Shown here in pieces: positions 61,556 through 64,000 of a DNA stretch of 64,000 nt. Source of the stretch: Argentina anserina. Taxonomy: Eukaryota > Streptophyta > Magnoliopsida > Rosales > Rosaceae. The stretch is taken from assembly GCF_933775445.1 (NCBI RefSeq), contig NC_065872.1:23374001-23438000 (forward strand), read 5' to 3'. Each line of letters begins with the position of its first letter. The first letter of the stretch is position 1. Under the pieces are notes generated by a model that did not search any database, was not told where the DNA came from, and worked only from the letters and a program-made list of their open reading frames with translations. The position numbers and the translations under genes are program-made.

Positions 61556-61899
61556 GAAGTTGCTTGTTGAATTCCTTTTCGATCTTCGTCCGATGACATA
61601 AAAATCTTGGGAGGATACGATCGGAATCGTATGTAGATGGCAAAAGTATCGTCCATCTCGGCATGAATGTCATCACCATAGTACGACGAGTAATCACTTT
61701 TCCTATGCAAGCACGCGAAACATAGTTAGAAAACGAAAACGTGCAAATAAATGATTTAATAAGCAATAGGAAAAGAAAAAGGAAAAAAAAAGAGAAATAG
61801 TTTAAAGGCCCAAAAGGGTAGAGAAGACGGGAGTAGCTTCTCTTGAGCGAAGAGTTTGCTTCTGCAGTTCGCGTTCATTGCGTATATATGCGGGAGGAG

Positions 61900-62350
61900 C
61901 AATTTTGAATCCTCTGATGCGGGGTTTTTCGGGGCAAAAAGATGTTTTTGCGGAGCGAATGCGGAGGATACCCTGCGGGGATGCGGAGGCTGCGTGCAGG
62001 GGCAGCAGGGGGGTCGCAGGGGCAGCAGGGGGGGTCGCAGGGGCTGCAGGGCAGGGCAGCGGGCGGGGCTGCGGGGGCAGCGTGCAGGGGCAGCGCGCGG
62101 GGCTGCGGGGGCAGCGTGCAGGGGCTGCGCGCGGGGCTGCGTGCAGGGGTGATGCAGGGGGGTCGCAGGGGCTGCAGGGCAGTTTGCAGGGATGGCTGCA
62201 GGGGCTGCGTGCAGGGACTGCGTGCGTGGCTGCGGGGGCAGCGTGCAGGGGCTGCGAGGGCATGGGCTGCGGCGGCGGCAGCAGGGGGTTGCGGCGACGG
62301 CAGGAGGCAGCGGTGCGGCGGCGGCAGGAGGCAGCGGTGCGGCGGCGGTA
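61900..62350. repeat. GC-rich tandem repeat in the Copia-D leader
   Basis: Short units such as GGGGCTGCGTGCA, GGGGCAGCGTGCA and GGGGTCGCA are repeated about 25 times, grading into GGCGGCGGCAGGAGGCAGCG units at 62280-62345. Long open frames exist on both strands only because stop codons are rare in such DNA. Confidence 0.85.
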
Positions 62351-62410
62351 AAAAAAAAATTTCGGAAGGCTCTAAAAGATTCAGGGTTTTAGGGCTTCGT
62401 GCTGATAACG

Positions 62411-62594
62411 TGATTCATGATGAAATAATTGTGTATTATTAAATGATATGGGGGCCTATATATAGGCATTACAAAACCACAATCCCGTAGGATTCGGAGT
62501 CCTAATCTATTACGGAGATGCTAATCTATCTCCTAACAGGAAACCTATTAGGCTAAGACACACACAAGGGTAGAATAGTAATTCTCCCGGAACA
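62411..62594 (-). repeat. Copia-D 5' LTR
   Basis: 184 bp; two mismatches to the 3' LTR. It lies head-to-head with the CAT gene. Confidence 0.93.
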
Positions 62595-62599
62595 ATGTT

Positions 62600-62946
62600 G
62601 AAATTGTCACATTTTTAATGTCATTGAAATTGGCAATTAGATAGTTAAATTAGTATGAAACAGTCATTTTTGCTATTAGGAAAGTAATTGAAGCACACAC
62701 GTTTACTTAATTAGGAATGTAATTGAAAAGTGAGGGGATAATTCCAAAGATTAGAGAAGTGTGACATTTAGGAATTGATTTATTAATTAACAATCCGAAT
62801 TTACAAAAAATACCTAGTAGGACACGACTCTATAACTTTTTAGAACAATTTCGTCCTTATCCAAGGTTAAGATATCTGTCAGTATCGCTTCTCTTCCAAC
62901 TCATCTGAAAACACCATAAGAGGAAGTGGGGGGAGCTTGAGGAGTT
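62600..62946 (+). promoter_or_regulatory. Residual upstream region and 5' UTR of the CAT gene
   Basis: 347 bp lie between the Copia-D target duplication and the CAT ATG. AT-rich, with no obvious TATA box. The native promoter has been separated from further upstream DNA by the 6.6-kb insertion. Confidence 0.5.
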
Positions 62947-64000
62947 ATGGAATACATGCAAAACAAGTGTTCCTGGGGGTTTAGAAGCTTTGTTCGCCGG
63001 AAGCAGGTTGATTCAGTTCACATGAAGAGAGAGGGACGTGATCAATTGGCTCGGAAACTATCTTTGATGGACCTCATTGCCATTAGTAAATCTGCTTCCT
63101 AGTCCTAGTTCGTTTTAGTTTCTCCGAAGTGGAATTGATTGCTGTGATGTTTCCTTGTTTGATCAGGAGTAGGGGCAACAATAGGTGCTGGGGTATATGT
63201 GCTTGTGGGAACAGTGGCAAGAGAGCATGCAGGACCTGCGCTCACAATTTCATTCTTGATTGCTGGGATAGCTGCTGCACTCTCTGCTTTTTGTTATGCA
63301 GAGCTTGCTTCTCGCTGTCCTTCTGCTGGCAGTGCTTATCATTATTCTTACATTTGTCTCGGAGAAGGCGTTGCTTGGTTTGTTGGTTGGGCTCTCGTTC
63401 TTGAATACACTATTGGTGCTTCTGCTGTTGCTCGTGGCATCACCCCGAATCTGGTACATATCGCCTTTCTTTTCTCATTTGCAGTATATGTCAGTGATGT
63501 ATCAATGTATTTAAAGTTAAATTGTTTGTCTCAGTGGAGTACTACGTAGGAGAATGATAGCGATTCTCCTCATTCTACCTAGCTACCACCACAATGGTGT
63601 TTGATGTTTTTAGTTTTTACTAGTGCATAAAGAGATTACATAGGTGAATCAATCATAACCTGGAGTCGAATTGCACCCAGAGTACAGTACTGACAAAGAA
63701 ATAGTGGCTTATAAAGATAACAGTGAGGTTGAACTTAAATTCTTGGTTGGAGAGCTCTATATATGGAGGCGTGAATAGTTTTTTGCCCTTATCAGACTAG
63801 CACTCATTGTCATTTTCCATGTCAATATAATTAACATATAGAGCTTTTATTAAAAATCCTATTACCTTTTGATACCATGAATTGGGTTGCAGATTTCATG
63901 ATATGCCTACAGACTGTATGCTAGTCAAAGTATTCCTCCCTCTCATTCATGTACTCTTTTAATAAGTGATTTATTGAAATATTATGATGTGTACATTATG
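62947..64000 (+). CDS. Cationic amino acid transporter, first two exons, partial
   Basis: Exon 1 is 62947-63085 ([20 protein letters not shown], ending LMDLIAI). Exon 2 is 63167-63453 and runs through [60 protein letters not shown] and [20 protein letters not shown]. Together they give 142 codons. The rest of the window (63454 on) is intron 2 with no further exon seen. These are the first transmembrane helices of an APC-superfamily transporter of the plant CAT family, closest in wording to the CAT2/3/4 group, which move basic and other amino acids across the tonoplast or plasma membrane. The codon split by intron 1 reads AGA (Arg) where the family usually has Gly ([10 protein letters not shown]). 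Full plant CATs are about 600-650 residues. Confidence 0.92.

Larger units (their letters stand above)
55959..62594 (-). mobile_element. Copia-D: young, coding-dead Copia element of the Copia-A family
   Basis: 184-bp LTRs at 55959-56142 (3') and 62411-62594 (5') differ at two positions. Target duplication is ATGTT (55954-55958 and 62595-62599). CGTTATCAGCACG follows the 5' LTR; AGGGGGAGT precedes the 3' LTR (plus strand ACTCCCCCT). The inside matches Copia-A block by block, including a truncated RT, a broken integrase and a long 3' non-coding region, but has its own GC-rich leader. Near-identical LTRs mean recent insertion, yet no frame could make a working polyprotein. Confidence 0.93.

Noticed and set aside
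61802..62442. Long Ala/Pro- or Gly/Cys-rich open frames on both strands
   Set aside because: They are by-products of a GC-rich tandem repeat without stop codons. Both strands are open at once and no start context or domain supports either.
1..64000. CRISPR arrays, rRNA or tRNA genes, bacterial operons
   Set aside because: No regularly spaced direct repeats with unique spacers and no tRNA cloverleaf or rRNA core phrases were seen. tRNA-like strings are only retrotransposon primer sites. The DNA is eukaryotic nuclear.

Overview
This is plant nuclear DNA. The genes have spliced exons with GT-AG introns, and one host gene encodes a chloroplast-targeted polynucleotide phosphorylase. About three quarters of the window is LTR retrotransposon. 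A eudicot is likely; Rosaceae is only an impression from the repeat types. Everything here comes from reading the sequence, with no database search.

Host genes. (1) 1-4947, minus strand: the first ten exons of chloroplast PNPase (PNP1), running off the left edge. (2) 10283-10868, minus: a frameshifted pectin methylesterase inhibitor (PMEI)-type gene. (3) 21882-25624, plus: a three-exon gene for a 161-residue protein with one C-terminal membrane helix, function unknown. It is bracketed by two inverted copies of a ~0.66-kb repeat. (4) 62947 to the right edge, plus: the first two exons of a cationic amino acid transporter (CAT).

Repeats, left to right. 5.8-10.25 kb: a decayed minus-strand Copia (C) with one LTR. 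11130-17249: a complete but old Copia (A) with TSD TCCTT. 17.5-18.9 kb: LTR-like sequence. 20.0-20.3 kb: a minisatellite. 27.7-28.0 kb: a foldback MITE. 28514-55243: a single Copia (B, minus strand, TSD TTATT) stretched to 26.7 kb by three insertions. These are a Gypsy (Gypsy-1, 30902-36962, TSD TGGAC), a hAT-like element (38294-40203, 8-bp TSD) that contains a threefold ~510-bp tandem repeat, and a Tat-lineage Gypsy (Gypsy-2, about 42199-54285, candidate TSD GTAAG). Gypsy-2 has two RNase H domains and an antisense gene. 55959-62594: a young Copia (D, minus strand, TSD ATGTT) of the same family as A, inserted 352 bp upstream of the CAT start codon.

The most interesting reading is that A (LTRs about 10% diverged) and D (LTRs differing at 2 of 184 positions) carry the same stop codons, frameshift and RT deletion. 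A pol-dead lineage therefore kept transposing, presumably using enzymes supplied in trans. The second point of interest is the Tat-type element with a plus-strand gene that has its own TATA box, a leader intron and a coiled-coil product, lying between integrase and the 3' end. The third is a satellite-like array inside a non-autonomous hAT element.
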